A DNA stretch of 64,000 nucleotides. It comes from Candidatus Rokuibacteriota bacterium. GTDB lineage: Bacteria; Methylomirabilota; Methylomirabilia; Rokubacteriales; CSP1-6. Shown here one piece after another: positions 17,518 to 25,459 of the stretch. The first letter of the stretch is position 1, and every line of letters starts with the position of its first letter. The notes beneath the pieces are model-generated. The model was given only the letters and a program-made list of their open reading frames with translations. It was not told where the DNA came from and searched no databases. Location of the stretch: contig QHSP01000032.1 in NCBI GenBank assembly GCA_003220495.1, forward strand, positions 1 through 64,000, in the 5' to 3' direction. The translations under genes were made by a program, and so were the position numbers.

Positions 17518-19194
17518 ATGAGCGAGGAGCCGAGAGAAAAGCCCAGTAACTTCATCCGGGACATCATCCTGGAGCACAACGCCAGCGGGCGATTCGGCGG
17601 CAACGTGATCACGCGGTTTCCGCCGGAGCCCAACGGCTATCTGCACATCGGTCACGCCCAGGCGATCTCGATCGACTTCGGACTGGCGCGTGAGTTCGGC
17701 GGCCGCTGCCACTTGCGGTTCGACGACACCAACCCGACCAAGGAGAGCCAGGAGTACGTCGACTCGATCATCGACACCGTGCGCTGGCTCGGCTACGACT
17801 GGGGCCAGCATCTCTACTACGCGAGCGACTACTTCGAGCAGCTCTACGCGTGGGCGGTGCAGCTCATCAAAGCCGGCAACGCGTACGTCGACGATCTGAC
17901 GCAGGAGCAGATCTCGGAGTACCGCGGGACGCTGACCGAGCCGGGACGCGAGAGCCCGTACCGCAATCGCTCGGTCGAGGAGAACCTCGACCTGTTCGCG
18001 CGCATGCGCGCGGGCGAGTACGACGACGGCACCAAGACCCTGCGCGCGAAGATCGACATGGCCTCGGGCAACATCAACCTGCGCGATCCCGTCATGTACC
18101 GGATCCGCAAGGCATCGCACCATCGCACGGGCGATGCCTGGTGCATCTATCCGATGTACGACTGGGCGCACGGCCAGTCGGACTCGATCGAGGGCATCAC
18201 GCATTCGATCTGCACGCTCGAGTACGAGGACCACCGGCCGCTCTACGATTGGTACCTCGACCAGCTCGGCGTGCACCATCCGCAGCAGATCGAGTTCGCG
18301 CGCTTGAGCGTGTCGCACATCATCACGTCCAAGCGGAAGCTGCTCGAGCTGGTCCAGCAGGGGATCGTCTCCGGCTGGGACGACCCGCGCATGCCGACGC
18401 TGGCGGGCTTGCGCCGCCGTGGTTACACCCCGGAAGCCATCCGCGACTTCACCGAGCGCGTCGGCACCGCCAAGGCCGCCAAGGTCGTGGACATCGCGCT
18501 CCTCGAGCATTGTCTGCGCGAGGATCTCAACCGTCGCGCCGAGCGGCGTATGGCCGTGCTGCGGCCCCTCAAGCTGGTGATCGAGAACTATCCCGAGGGA
18601 CAGGTGGAGGCGATGGAGGCGGTGAACAACCCGGAGGATCCGGCGGCCGGCACCCGGAAGGTGCCGTTCTCCCGCGTCCTCTATATCGAGCAGGACGATT
18701 TTCGCGACCCGGCGCCGCCGAAGTATTTCCGGCTCTCGCCCGGCGCCGAGGTCCGCCTGCGCTATGCCTACATCGTGAAGTGTACCGGGGTCGAGCGCGA
18801 CAGCGCGGGGCAGGTGACGACGGTGCGCGGCACCTACGATCCGGACTCGCGCGGCGGCGACTCGCGCGGGCGGCGAGTGAAGGGGACCATCCACTGGGTG
18901 TCGGCGTCCCATTCGATCCCGGCCGAGGTGCGGCTCTACGACCATCTCTTCGCCGCGCCCAGGCCCGACGACGCCGACGACTGGCACACCGCGCTGAGCC
19001 CGAGCTCGCTCGAGGTCGTGCGCAGCGCGCGCCTGGAGCCGGCGCTCGCGGGTTCCGACCGCGGCTCCCGCTTCCAGTTCGAGCGTCAGGGCTACTTCTG
19101 CGTCGACGAGCGCGACTCCTCGCCGTCGCAGCTGGTGTTCAACCGCAGCGTGGGGCTTCGCGACACGTGGGCCAAGATCGAGAGCAAAGGGTAG
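17518..19194 (+). CDS. glnS: Glutaminyl-tRNA synthetase
   Basis: A 558-residue class I aminoacyl-tRNA synthetase charging tRNA-Gln. The HIGH motif is in [12 protein letters not shown] (about residue 40), FDDTNP follows, and the KMSKS equivalent is IITSKRKL. The C-terminal beta-barrel anticodon-binding domains are complete, and length matches E. coli GlnRS (554). GlnRS phylogeny favours the glutamine- over glutamate-specific reading because of the FDDTNPTKE signature. Presence of GlnRS implies direct Gln-tRNA charging. TACACT at 17505-17510 with only 7 nt before the ATG and no Shine-Dalgarno suggests leaderless translation. A cupin gene follows 7 nt after the stop. Confidence 0.97.
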   Translation: MSEEPREKPSNFIRDIILEHNASGRFGGNVITRFPPEPNGYLHIGHAQAISIDFGLAREFGGRCHLRFDDTNPTKESQEYVDSIIDTVRWLGYDWGQHLYYASDYFEQLYAWAVQLIKAGNAYVDDLTQEQISEYRGTLTEPGRESPYRNRSVEENLDLFARMRAGEYDDGTKTLRAKIDMASGNINLRDPVMYRIRKASHHRTGDAWCIYPMYDWAHGQSDSIEGITHSICTLEYEDHRPLYDWYLDQLGVHHPQQIEFARLSVSHIITSKRKLLELVQQGIVSGWDDPRMPTLAGLRRRGYTPEAIRDFTERVGTAKAAKVVDIALLEHCLREDLNRRAERRMAVLRPLKLVIENYPEGQVEAMEAVNNPEDPAAGTRKVPFSRVLYIEQDDFRDPAPPKYFRLSPGAEVRLRYAYIVKCTGVERDSAGQVTTVRGTYDPDSRGGDSRGRRVKGTIHWVSASHSIPAEVRLYDHLFAAPRPDDADDWHTALSPSSLEVVRSARLEPALAGSDRGSRFQFERQGYFCVDERDSSPSQLVFNRSVGLRDTWAKIESKG

Positions 19195-19201
19195 GAGAAC
19201 C

Positions 19202-19720
19202 ATGAGCTCAGTCGAGTCCGCGAGAGGCCGCGCGACCGTGATTCAGCCGAACGAGGGTGATTCCTTCTGGCAGCCCGTGCCGGCCAACGGCCACGCCGAT
19301 CCCAAGCTCACGCCCGCGAACACGCGGTACGGCGAGCTCTCGATGGGCTACCAGACCATCGCGCCGCGCAGCCGCGTGCGCGAGCACTCGCACGGCGACC
19401 AGATCGAGCTGCAGATCTGCTTCCGCGGGCGCGGCCGCGTCGTGGTCGACGGCGTGAGCCATCCGCTGGTGCCGGGCACCGCATGCTTCCTCGGCTACGA
19501 CGTCAAGCACGAGATCATCAACGAGACCGACGAGGAGCTCGTGATGCTCTGGCTCGTGTCGCCGGCGGGGCTCGAGAACTTCTTCCGAGCGATCGGCCGG
19601 CCGCGCACGCCGGGTGAGGCCGCGCCCGCGCCGTTCGCGCGACCTGAGAACGTCGTCGAGATCGAACGCGCCTCCGGGATGACCTACACGCACCCCAAGC
19701 CGGCCGCGCCCGAGCGCTAA
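19202..19720 (+). CDS. Cupin-domain protein
   Basis: A 172-residue single-cupin protein. Motif 1 reads HSHGDQIELQICFRGRG (two His, Glu as candidate metal ligands) and motif 2 ends PGTACFLGYDVKHEI with the last His. It is likely a metal-binding enzyme or sensor of a small ligand; the substrate is unknown. AGGAG sits about 7 nt before the ATG. It lies between glnS and a GHKL ATPase with gaps of 7 and 14 nt, so cotranscription is likely. Confidence 0.8.
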   Translation: MSSVESARGRATVIQPNEGDSFWQPVPANGHADPKLTPANTRYGELSMGYQTIAPRSRVREHSHGDQIELQICFRGRGRVVVDGVSHPLVPGTACFLGYDVKHEIINETDEELVMLWLVSPAGLENFFRAIGRPRTPGEAAPAPFARPENVVEIERASGMTYTHPKPAAPER

Positions 19721-19734
19721 CCTGGGCCCCGCCG

Positions 19735-21315
19735 GTGGGCGAGACGCGGGTCGATCTCCTGCACCTTCTCGAGGACCTGCGCGACGCATATCCCGGCTCG
19801 ACCGAGGCGACGATCCTCACCGAGATCGTCGCCAACGCGCTCGACTCGGGCGCGACGACGATCGCCGTCTCGACTGACCCGGTCGCGCCGGCGCTCACCA
19901 TCGTGGACGACGGCGCCGGCATGCGCCGGCGCGAGCTGGCGCGCTATCACGACGTCGCCGCCAGCGCCAAGGCGCGCGGCGCCGGTATCGGCTTCGCGGG
20001 CGTCGGGATCAAGATCGCGCTTCTGATCTGCGCGGAGGTCATCACCGAGACACGTCGGGGAAAGCATCCCGTCGCGTCGTCGTGGCGGCTGGCGTCGCGC
20101 AACAGGGCCCCGTGGCGCTGGATCCCGCCGGAGGGGCGCGTGACGGAACGTGGGACCGCGGTGCGGCTCGTTCCGGAGAGCGCGCTGTCGCCGCTCGTCG
20201 ATCCCGGCTTCGTCGAGGGCGCGCTGCGCCGGGCGTTTCAGCCCCTCTTCGATCCGGCGCTCGCTCCGGTCCTGCGTCAATCGTATCCGCGCGGCGTCGT
20301 CTTCGTCCTGAACGGGCATGCGCTCGATCCTCACGGTGCGGAGGCGCCTGAGGTGGCGCCGCTCGCCATTCGCGTCGCGCGCAGGCGCCAGGCGGCCGGC
20401 GCGGGCTATCTCATGCGCTCCGCGGAACCGCTGCCCGAGGAGCTCCGCGGGGTCGCCGTCAGTACCTTCGGCAAGGTCATCCGGCGTGGCTGGGACTGGC
20501 TCGCGCTCGCGCCCGCGGCGGCCGACCGCGTCGCGGGCGTGATCGAGGTGCCGGCGCTCGCCGAGAGCCTGACCTTGAGCAAGGCGGATTTCATCCGCGC
20601 GGGCGCGCGCGGCGCGGTCTACCTCGCGTACCGGAAGGCGATCCAGGAGGCCGTCGCGCATCAGCTCACTCTCTGGGGCGACGCGGGTGAGCCGGCCGAG
20701 CGCGCCCGCCGTCGGGCCGCGCGCCCGGTCGAACGCGACCTCGAGGCCGTCCTCGCCGATCTGGCCGACGACTTCCCCCTCCTGGTGCCGCTGATCGAGC
20801 AGCGAGCCGGTGGCCAACGCCGGCTGCGGGCGGCCGGCCCCGGCTCCGGACCGCTCGGGCCGGGCGGCTCCTTACACGCACTGCCTGAAGCCGTACACGC
20901 ACTGCCTGAAGCCGTGGCCACCGACGCATCATCCGCGACGCCGGCGATCGAGGCGGCGATGGGCGCGGCGGCGCCGACGCCACCCGCGCAACCCGCGGCG
21001 GCGTCGGGCCACGTCGCCGAAGGTGCGCGTACGCGGAGGCCAGCCCGCTATGGGCTGAGCATCGGATTCGAGGCGCGCCCCGACGACTCAGAGCTCGGGC
21101 GCCTCGTCGAGTCGACCGTGTGGGTGAATGAAGCGCACCCCGCATACCGAAGGGCCGCCGCGTCGCGCTCGGAGGGCTACCACACGGCTCTCGCGGTCGC
21201 GCTGGCCCTGGCCCCGCTGGCCGTCGATCCGGCGAAGGAGCATGCTTTCATCACGGCGTTCCTGGCGAGCTGGGGCGCCGCCATCGAGCGGCGGAAGGGC
21301 CACACGCGGCGGTGA
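19735..21315 (+). CDS. GHKL (Hsp90/MORC-like) ATPase of unknown function
   Basis: A 526-residue protein with an N-terminal GHKL ATP-binding fold: N box EIVANALDSGA (N34), G1 DDGAGM (about 58-63), G2 GAGIGFAGVGIKIAL (82-96). No histidine-kinase, MutL or gyrase domain follows; residues 100-330 look like an S5-type domain plus helices, and 370-435 is an Ala/Pro-rich linker with two tandem VHALPEA units encoded by perfect 21-bp repeats. It has no signal peptide. GTG starts 14 nt after the cupin gene, and its stop overlaps the start of the triple-RidA gene (GTGA). Function is unknown; an ATP-driven clamp acting with the RidA protein is only a guess. Confidence 0.75.
   Translation: MGETRVDLLHLLEDLRDAYPGSTEATILTEIVANALDSGATTIAVSTDPVAPALTIVDDGAGMRRRELARYHDVAASAKARGAGIGFAGVGIKIALLICAEVITETRRGKHPVASSWRLASRNRAPWRWIPPEGRVTERGTAVRLVPESALSPLVDPGFVEGALRRAFQPLFDPALAPVLRQSYPRGVVFVLNGHALDPHGAEAPEVAPLAIRVARRRQAAGAGYLMRSAEPLPEELRGVAVSTFGKVIRRGWDWLALAPAAADRVAGVIEVPALAESLTLSKADFIRAGARGAVYLAYRKAIQEAVAHQLTLWGDAGEPAERARRRAARPVERDLEAVLADLADDFPLLVPLIEQRAGGQRRLRAAGPGSGPLGPGGSLHALPEAVHALPEAVATDASSATPAIEAAMGAAAPTPPAQPAAASGHVAEGARTRRPARYGLSIGFEARPDDSELGRLVESTVWVNEAHPAYRRAAASRSEGYHTALAVALALAPLAVDPAKEHAFITAFLASWGAAIERRKGHTRR
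20873..20914 (+). repeat. 21-bp tandem repeat, two perfect copies
   Basis: TACACGCACTGCCTGAAGCCG at 20873-20893 is repeated exactly at 20894-20914 inside the GHKL ATPase gene. It encodes two in-frame heptapeptides of the form VHALPEA in the interdomain linker, so copy-number change would keep the frame. Confidence 0.9.
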
Positions 21316-22664
21316 GCCCGGCCGGCGGCGGTGGCGATGCCGGCGGGAGCCGGCCGGCGATGGCGACGGAACGCGAAGGAATGGATACCCAAACGGGAAC
21401 GGGCTATTCTCCCCGCGTGCCGCGAATCGATATTCCCGTGCCCAGTATCCCGCAGCCGCTAGCGACCTACACGCCGGCGGCGCGCGCGGGCGACCTCGTG
21501 TTCGCGGCGGGCCACCTCGCGAGCGACTTCCAGCAGGGCGTCGCTCCCGAGGCGCGCCTGGACCCGGCGTTTCCCTACTACGGCTCGTCGATCAAGAGGC
21601 AGACGCGCTACGTGCTCGAAAATCTGAAGAAGACGTTCGAGGCGGCCGGCACAGCGCTGAGCCACGTCGTGAAGGCGCAGGTGTTTCTCACCGACCTCGT
21701 GCACTTCAACGGGTTCGACGAGGTCTGGCGGGAGTTCTTCCCGACGCCGCCGCCGCGGACGACGGTCGGCACGAGCGGGCTCCTGGTCCCCGGCTGTCTC
21801 GTCGAGGTCGACCTGACGGCCACGATGCCGAGGGCGGGGGGTCGCGTCGTGCAGTCGAGCGGCCCGCGGCCACTGGCGAATTACTCCGAGGCGGTGGTGG
21901 CGGGCGATCTCGTGTTCGCGGCGGGTCAGCTCGCCAGCGATTTCAAGACGGGCGTCCCGCGAGAAGCGCGCGTCGATCCGGCGTTTCCGTACTATGGGTC
22001 GGATATCAAGCGCCAGACCCGGTACGTTCTCGAGAATCTGGCGCGGACCTTCGAGGCGGCGGGGACGTCGCTGGATCGCGTCGTCAAGGCCCAGGTGTTC
22101 CACACGGACCTGAACAACTTCTTCGCGTTCGACGAGGTCTGGCGCGAGTTCTTTTCGACCCCGCCGCCGCGGACGACGGTCGGCACGACCGGGCTGCTGG
22201 TCAGAGACGCGCTGGTGGAAATCGATCTGATCGCGGCGCTGCCGTCGGCCCGAGTGCAGGCGGTCTCGGTGCCGGACATCCCCAGGCCGCTGGCGCACTA
22301 CACACCGGCGACGCGGGTCGGCGATCTCGTGTTCGCGGCCGGCCAGATCGCGAGCGATTACAGGACCGGCGTGCCGCGCGAAGCTCGCGTGGACCCGGCG
22401 TTTCCGTTCTACGGCTCGGATATCCAGCGTCAGACGCGGTATGTGCTGGAGAATCTGGCGAAGACGTTCAAGGCCGCTGGCACCTCGCTCGACCAGGTCG
22501 TCAAGGCGCAGGTGTTCCACACCGACCTCGCGAACTTCGCCGGCTTCAACGAGGCATGGCGAGAGTTCTTCCCCACCCCGCCGCCGCGCACCAGCGTGGG
22601 CACGACCGGGCTGCTGGTGCCCGGCACCCTGGTGGAGATCGACCTCATCGCGGCCACGCCCTGA
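21312..22664 (+). CDS. Triple RidA (YjgF/YER057c/UK114) fusion protein
   Basis: A 450-residue chain of three near-identical RidA domains (about residues 45-173, 183-311, 322-450) after a 44-residue unstructured N-terminus. Each repeats GDLVFAAG, ASDF/Y, RQTRYVLENL, VVKAQVF and PPPRTTVGT. The catalytic Arg equivalent to E. coli RidA R105 is present in all three (R149, R287, R426). RidA proteins are enamine/imine deaminases that work as homotrimers with active sites between subunits, so this chain could fold as one covalent trimer. The GTG at 21312 overlaps the ATPase stop; in-frame ATGs at 21360 and 21381 are alternatives. Confidence 0.88.
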   Translation: MSPAGGGGDAGGSRPAMATEREGMDTQTGTGYSPRVPRIDIPVPSIPQPLATYTPAARAGDLVFAAGHLASDFQQGVAPEARLDPAFPYYGSSIKRQTRYVLENLKKTFEAAGTALSHVVKAQVFLTDLVHFNGFDEVWREFFPTPPPRTTVGTSGLLVPGCLVEVDLTATMPRAGGRVVQSSGPRPLANYSEAVVAGDLVFAAGQLASDFKTGVPREARVDPAFPYYGSDIKRQTRYVLENLARTFEAAGTSLDRVVKAQVFHTDLNNFFAFDEVWREFFSTPPPRTTVGTTGLLVRDALVEIDLIAALPSARVQAVSVPDIPRPLAHYTPATRVGDLVFAAGQIASDYRTGVPREARVDPAFPFYGSDIQRQTRYVLENLAKTFKAAGTSLDQVVKAQVFHTDLANFAGFNEAWREFFPTPPPRTSVGTTGLLVPGTLVEIDLIAATP

Positions 22665-22689
22665 GCGGGCCGCGTGCGCGTCGAGCCGC

Positions 22690-23490
22690 TCAGCGGCCCT
22701 TGAACGACGGCGCGCGCTTCTCGACGAACGCCCGGATACCCTCGCGCGCATCCTCCGTCTCGGAGCAGACGTTCTGGGCGAACGTCTCGAACTCGAGCGC
22801 GCCGCGCAGATCGGTCTCCTCGCTGTGGTAGAGCGCGCGCTTGGCGAGCCGGATGGCGACCGGCGGACCCGAGGCGATCTTCCGCGCCAGCTCGTAAGCG
22901 GCCGGCATCAGCTCTTCGGGCGCGTAGACGGCGTTCACGATCCCGAGCCGCAGCGCCTCCTGTGCGTCGATGATCTCGCCGGTGAAGATGAGCTCGCACG
23001 CCTTGGCCATGCCGACCAGGCGCGGCAGGAAGTACGTCCCGCCCCAATCCGGATGGAGACCGCGCTTGACGAACGCCTGCGTGAACTTCGCGGCGGTCGA
23101 GGCCAGTCGAATGTCGCAGCCGAGCGCCAGGTTCATGCCGGCGCCGGCGGCGGCGCCGTTCACCGCGGCGATCACGGGTTTTGGCGCGTCGCGCATCGCC
23201 AGCAGCACGCGGTCGCGCAGCGGGGCAACCTTGTCCTCGAGTGGACGCGCCGGCGCGCGGCCCTCCTTGGAGTCGTTCATGGCCTTGACGTCGCCGCCGG
23301 CGCAGAAGCCCTTGCCGGCGCCCGTCACGACCAGCACACGAATCTCCGAGTCCTGGCTGGCCCGGAGGACTGCGTCGTAGAGATCGTCGCGCAAGGTGTC
23401 GCCCAGCGCGTTCAGGCGCTCCGGGCGGTTCAGGGTGAGCGTGGCGACGGCGTCCTTCACTTCGTAGATCAGGCACTTGTAGTCGGGCAT
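22690..23490 (-). CDS. Enoyl-CoA hydratase/isomerase family protein
   Basis: A 266-residue crotonase-fold enzyme. The oxyanion-hole segments are FCAGGDVKAM and AVNGAAAGAGM; the usual first catalytic Glu position is within ARPLEDKV..., while HPDWGGTYFLPRLVG carries Asp at the second catalytic position. Asp there is common in isomerases and in PaaG-like enzymes, so hydration versus isomerisation cannot be decided. The C-terminus FVEKRAPSFKGR is standard. AGGAGA lies before the ATG. The divergent nitroreductase starts 43 nt away. Confidence 0.9.
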   Translation of the reverse strand: MPDYKCLIYEVKDAVATLTLNRPERLNALGDTLRDDLYDAVLRASQDSEIRVLVVTGAGKGFCAGGDVKAMNDSKEGRAPARPLEDKVAPLRDRVLLAMRDAPKPVIAAVNGAAAGAGMNLALGCDIRLASTAAKFTQAFVKRGLHPDWGGTYFLPRLVGMAKACELIFTGEIIDAQEALRLGIVNAVYAPEELMPAAYELARKIASGPPVAIRLAKRALYHSEETDLRGALEFETFAQNVCSETEDAREGIRAFVEKRAPSFKGR

Positions 23491-23533
23491 GGTTCTCTCC
23501 TATACAGGGCCTTGAATATACCCCGGAGGGCAT

Positions 23534-24154
23534 ATGGACTTCTTCGATGTCGTGACCACGCAGCGCGCGATGAGACGCCTGAAGTCGGACGCCATTGCCG
23601 ACGATGTTCTGCGAAGGATCATGGACGCCGCCATCTGCGCGCCGAGCGGCGGCAACCGCCAGAACTGGAGCTTCGTGGTGGTCCGTGATCCCGCGAAGCG
23701 GGCGCGGCTCGGCGAGCTCTACCGCGAGGCGTGGGGCGAGCTGATGAAAGTGCCCTACTACGCCGGCGCGGCGAAGGAGCCGGCGGACAGCCAGGCGGGC
23801 AAGATGCTCGCCTCAGCCCGCCATCTGGCCGAGCACCTCGGCGAGGCGCCCGTCATCATCCTGGCCTGCGTGTCGCTCGATCCAGGCATCCAGGCGAGCC
23901 TGACCACCGGCGCGTCGATCTACCCGGCCGTGCAGAACATCATGCTGGCGGCGCGCGCCCTCGGCGTCGGGAGCTGCATCACGACCATCCACCGCTTCCG
24001 CGACGCCCGGGTGAAGGAGCTGCTCGCGATCCCGGCGGACGTCGAGACGGCGGCCCTGATCCCGCTGGGCTATCCGCTCGGAAAATTTGGGCGTCCGCCG
24101 CGCCGGCCGGTGCGCGAGGTGGCCTTCGCGGATCGTTGGGGCCGGGCGCTCTGA
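23534..24154 (+). CDS. Nitroreductase family protein
   Basis: A 206-residue FMN-dependent oxidoreductase. The FMN-phosphate motif is TTQRAMRRLKSD near the N-terminus; APSGGNRQNWSFVVV binds flavin; the C-terminal half has ASIYPAVQNIMLAARALGVGSC and PLGYPLGKFG. It probably reduces nitroaromatics, quinones or enones with NAD(P)H. CCGGAGGG lies 5 nt before the ATG and TATACC just before that could be its -10, so it is leadered unlike several neighbours. A GNAT gene follows after 16 nt with its own promoter. Confidence 0.92.
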   Translation: MDFFDVVTTQRAMRRLKSDAIADDVLRRIMDAAICAPSGGNRQNWSFVVVRDPAKRARLGELYREAWGELMKVPYYAGAAKEPADSQAGKMLASARHLAEHLGEAPVIILACVSLDPGIQASLTTGASIYPAVQNIMLAARALGVGSCITTIHRFRDARVKELLAIPADVETAALIPLGYPLGKFGRPPRRPVREVAFADRWGRAL

Positions 24155-24164
24155 TCCCTATAAT
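24136..24164 (+). promoter_or_regulatory. Near-consensus sigma-70 promoter, leaderless GNAT start
   Basis: TTGGGG (24136-24141), a 17-bp spacer and a perfect TATAAT (24159-24164) are followed by exactly 6 nt and the GTG start at 24171. Transcription is expected to begin at the start codon itself. The -35 box lies inside the end of the nitroreductase gene. Confidence 0.8.
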
Positions 24165-24170
24165 CGACAT

Positions 24171-24662
24171 GTGGCCAGTGTCGAGCGCGCAAGTCCTCAC
24201 TCGATTCGCGTCGCGGCGGCGAGCGACGCCGCGGTCATCGCGGACCTCATTCGGCGCGCGTTCGCGGCACAGCCGCGGCCGACCGACCCGCCGTCGAGTG
24301 CCCTGAAGGAGACCGCCGCCACCATCGCCGCGCACCTCGCGCGCGGCGGAGGCGCGGTGCTGGAGCGCGGAGGCGTCGTCGTCGGCGCCGTCCTGTGGGA
24401 AGTGGAGGAGGGCGCCCTCTACATCAGCCGCGTCTCGGTCGATCCGAATTACCGCAGGCAAGGCATCGCGCGTGCGCTGGTCGACGAAGCCGAGCGCGAG
24501 GCGCGCCGGCGCGGCCTACCCCGGATGACGCTCGGTGTGCGGCTCGAGCTCGAGGAGAATCGTCAGCTGTTCAGGTCGTGCGGCTTCGAGGATCTCGAGT
24601 TTCGCTGCCACGAGGGCTACACCGAGCCCACGTGGGTGCTGATGGAGCGCCGCCTCACCTAG
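24171..24662 (+). CDS. GNAT N-acetyltransferase
   Basis: A 163-residue Gcn5-related acetyltransferase. Motif A is ISRVSVDPNYRRQGIARALV, the acetyl-CoA pyrophosphate loop R-R-x-G-I-A; motif B-like LFRSCGFEDLEF follows. The acceptor amine is unknown. The GTG start at 24171 begins SIRVAAASDAA, the usual first strand, and sits 6 nt after a perfect TATAAT, so it is the best leaderless candidate in the window. Its TAG overlaps the stop of the convergent HD gene in the tetramer CTAG. Confidence 0.88.
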   Translation: MASVERASPHSIRVAAASDAAVIADLIRRAFAAQPRPTDPPSSALKETAATIAAHLARGGGAVLERGGVVVGAVLWEVEEGALYISRVSVDPNYRRQGIARALVDEAEREARRRGLPRMTLGVRLELEENRQLFRSCGFEDLEFRCHEGYTEPTWVLMERRLT

Positions 24663-25402
24663 AGATATTTCGTCGGGTGGTTCATCGTCCGCCACATGTG
24701 CGCCGATGGGCTCTGATCGAAGCCGAGCCCCTCTTTCGGCTGCTTGAAGTGGCGGCCGACGACGTCCGTGAACTCCTCGAGCTCGACGCGCACGTTTGGA
24801 TCGAACGCGTAGAGGTCGTTCACGGTGATGAGACGGCACGTCTCGTACCACTTGTGCTCGCGCGCGCGCCGGTAGGCTTCCTGAATGTGCGGCTCGGGTT
24901 GATAGTCCGCGCCGAACAGCCGGATGTAGGAGTCGGGGTACTTGTACCCGTACGACTCATCGGCGAAGAACCGCAATACCTGATGATGACGGATCGCCCA
25001 GCTCACTTCCTCGTCGACGTAGGGCTCGACGAGCTGAGCGCCCCAGTAGCCGTGGTCGCCGCGAATGAGTCCCATGACGGAGATATCGTGGAGCAGGCAC
25101 GCCAGCACGATCTTCTCGCTGACGCCGTTCTTCTGCGCGAGGCGCGCGCTCTGGAGCACGTGCGCGGAGGGCCCGAAGCGGAGCTTGTAGAAATCGAACA
25201 GGGTCGGCTTCTCGGGCATGCGGGGCAGCCGCGGATCGTGACCCATCATGTAGAGCTTGCCCTGGCTCTGCTGGGGCGGCAGCGGCTGTCGCGGATCACG
25301 CTCACCCGACGTATAAATCACCGACTTCACGACGATCCTGTCGAGCTCCTGGCTCATCGCGTGCTCGGCGGCCTCGGCCCGTTCCAGCGACGTCATCGCC
25401 AT
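24659..25402 (-). CDS. HD-domain protein
   Basis: A 247-residue HD-superfamily protein. The metal-binding HD pair is in CLLHDISVMG, with a further histidine pair IRHHQV downstream; a leading His may be that in SAHVLQ. Such proteins are phosphohydrolases on nucleotides or phosphodiesters; here the substrate is unknown. The sequence is rich in Tyr/Trp in its second half (YGYKYPDSYIRLFG). ATG at 25402 is chosen because GGAGGG lies 6 nt upstream; a longer frame to 25453 would add 17 residues. It converges on the GNAT gene with overlapping stop codons. Confidence 0.8.
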   Translation of the reverse strand: MAMTSLERAEAAEHAMSQELDRIVVKSVIYTSGERDPRQPLPPQQSQGKLYMMGHDPRLPRMPEKPTLFDFYKLRFGPSAHVLQSARLAQKNGVSEKIVLACLLHDISVMGLIRGDHGYWGAQLVEPYVDEEVSWAIRHHQVLRFFADESYGYKYPDSYIRLFGADYQPEPHIQEAYRRAREHKWYETCRLITVNDLYAFDPNVRVELEEFTDVVGRHFKQPKEGLGFDQSPSAHMWRTMNHPTKYL

Positions 25403-25459
25403 TGCGTCCCTCCGGGAAATCGAACGTTGCCACGATGATCGGTCTGGGGCCATCCACTG

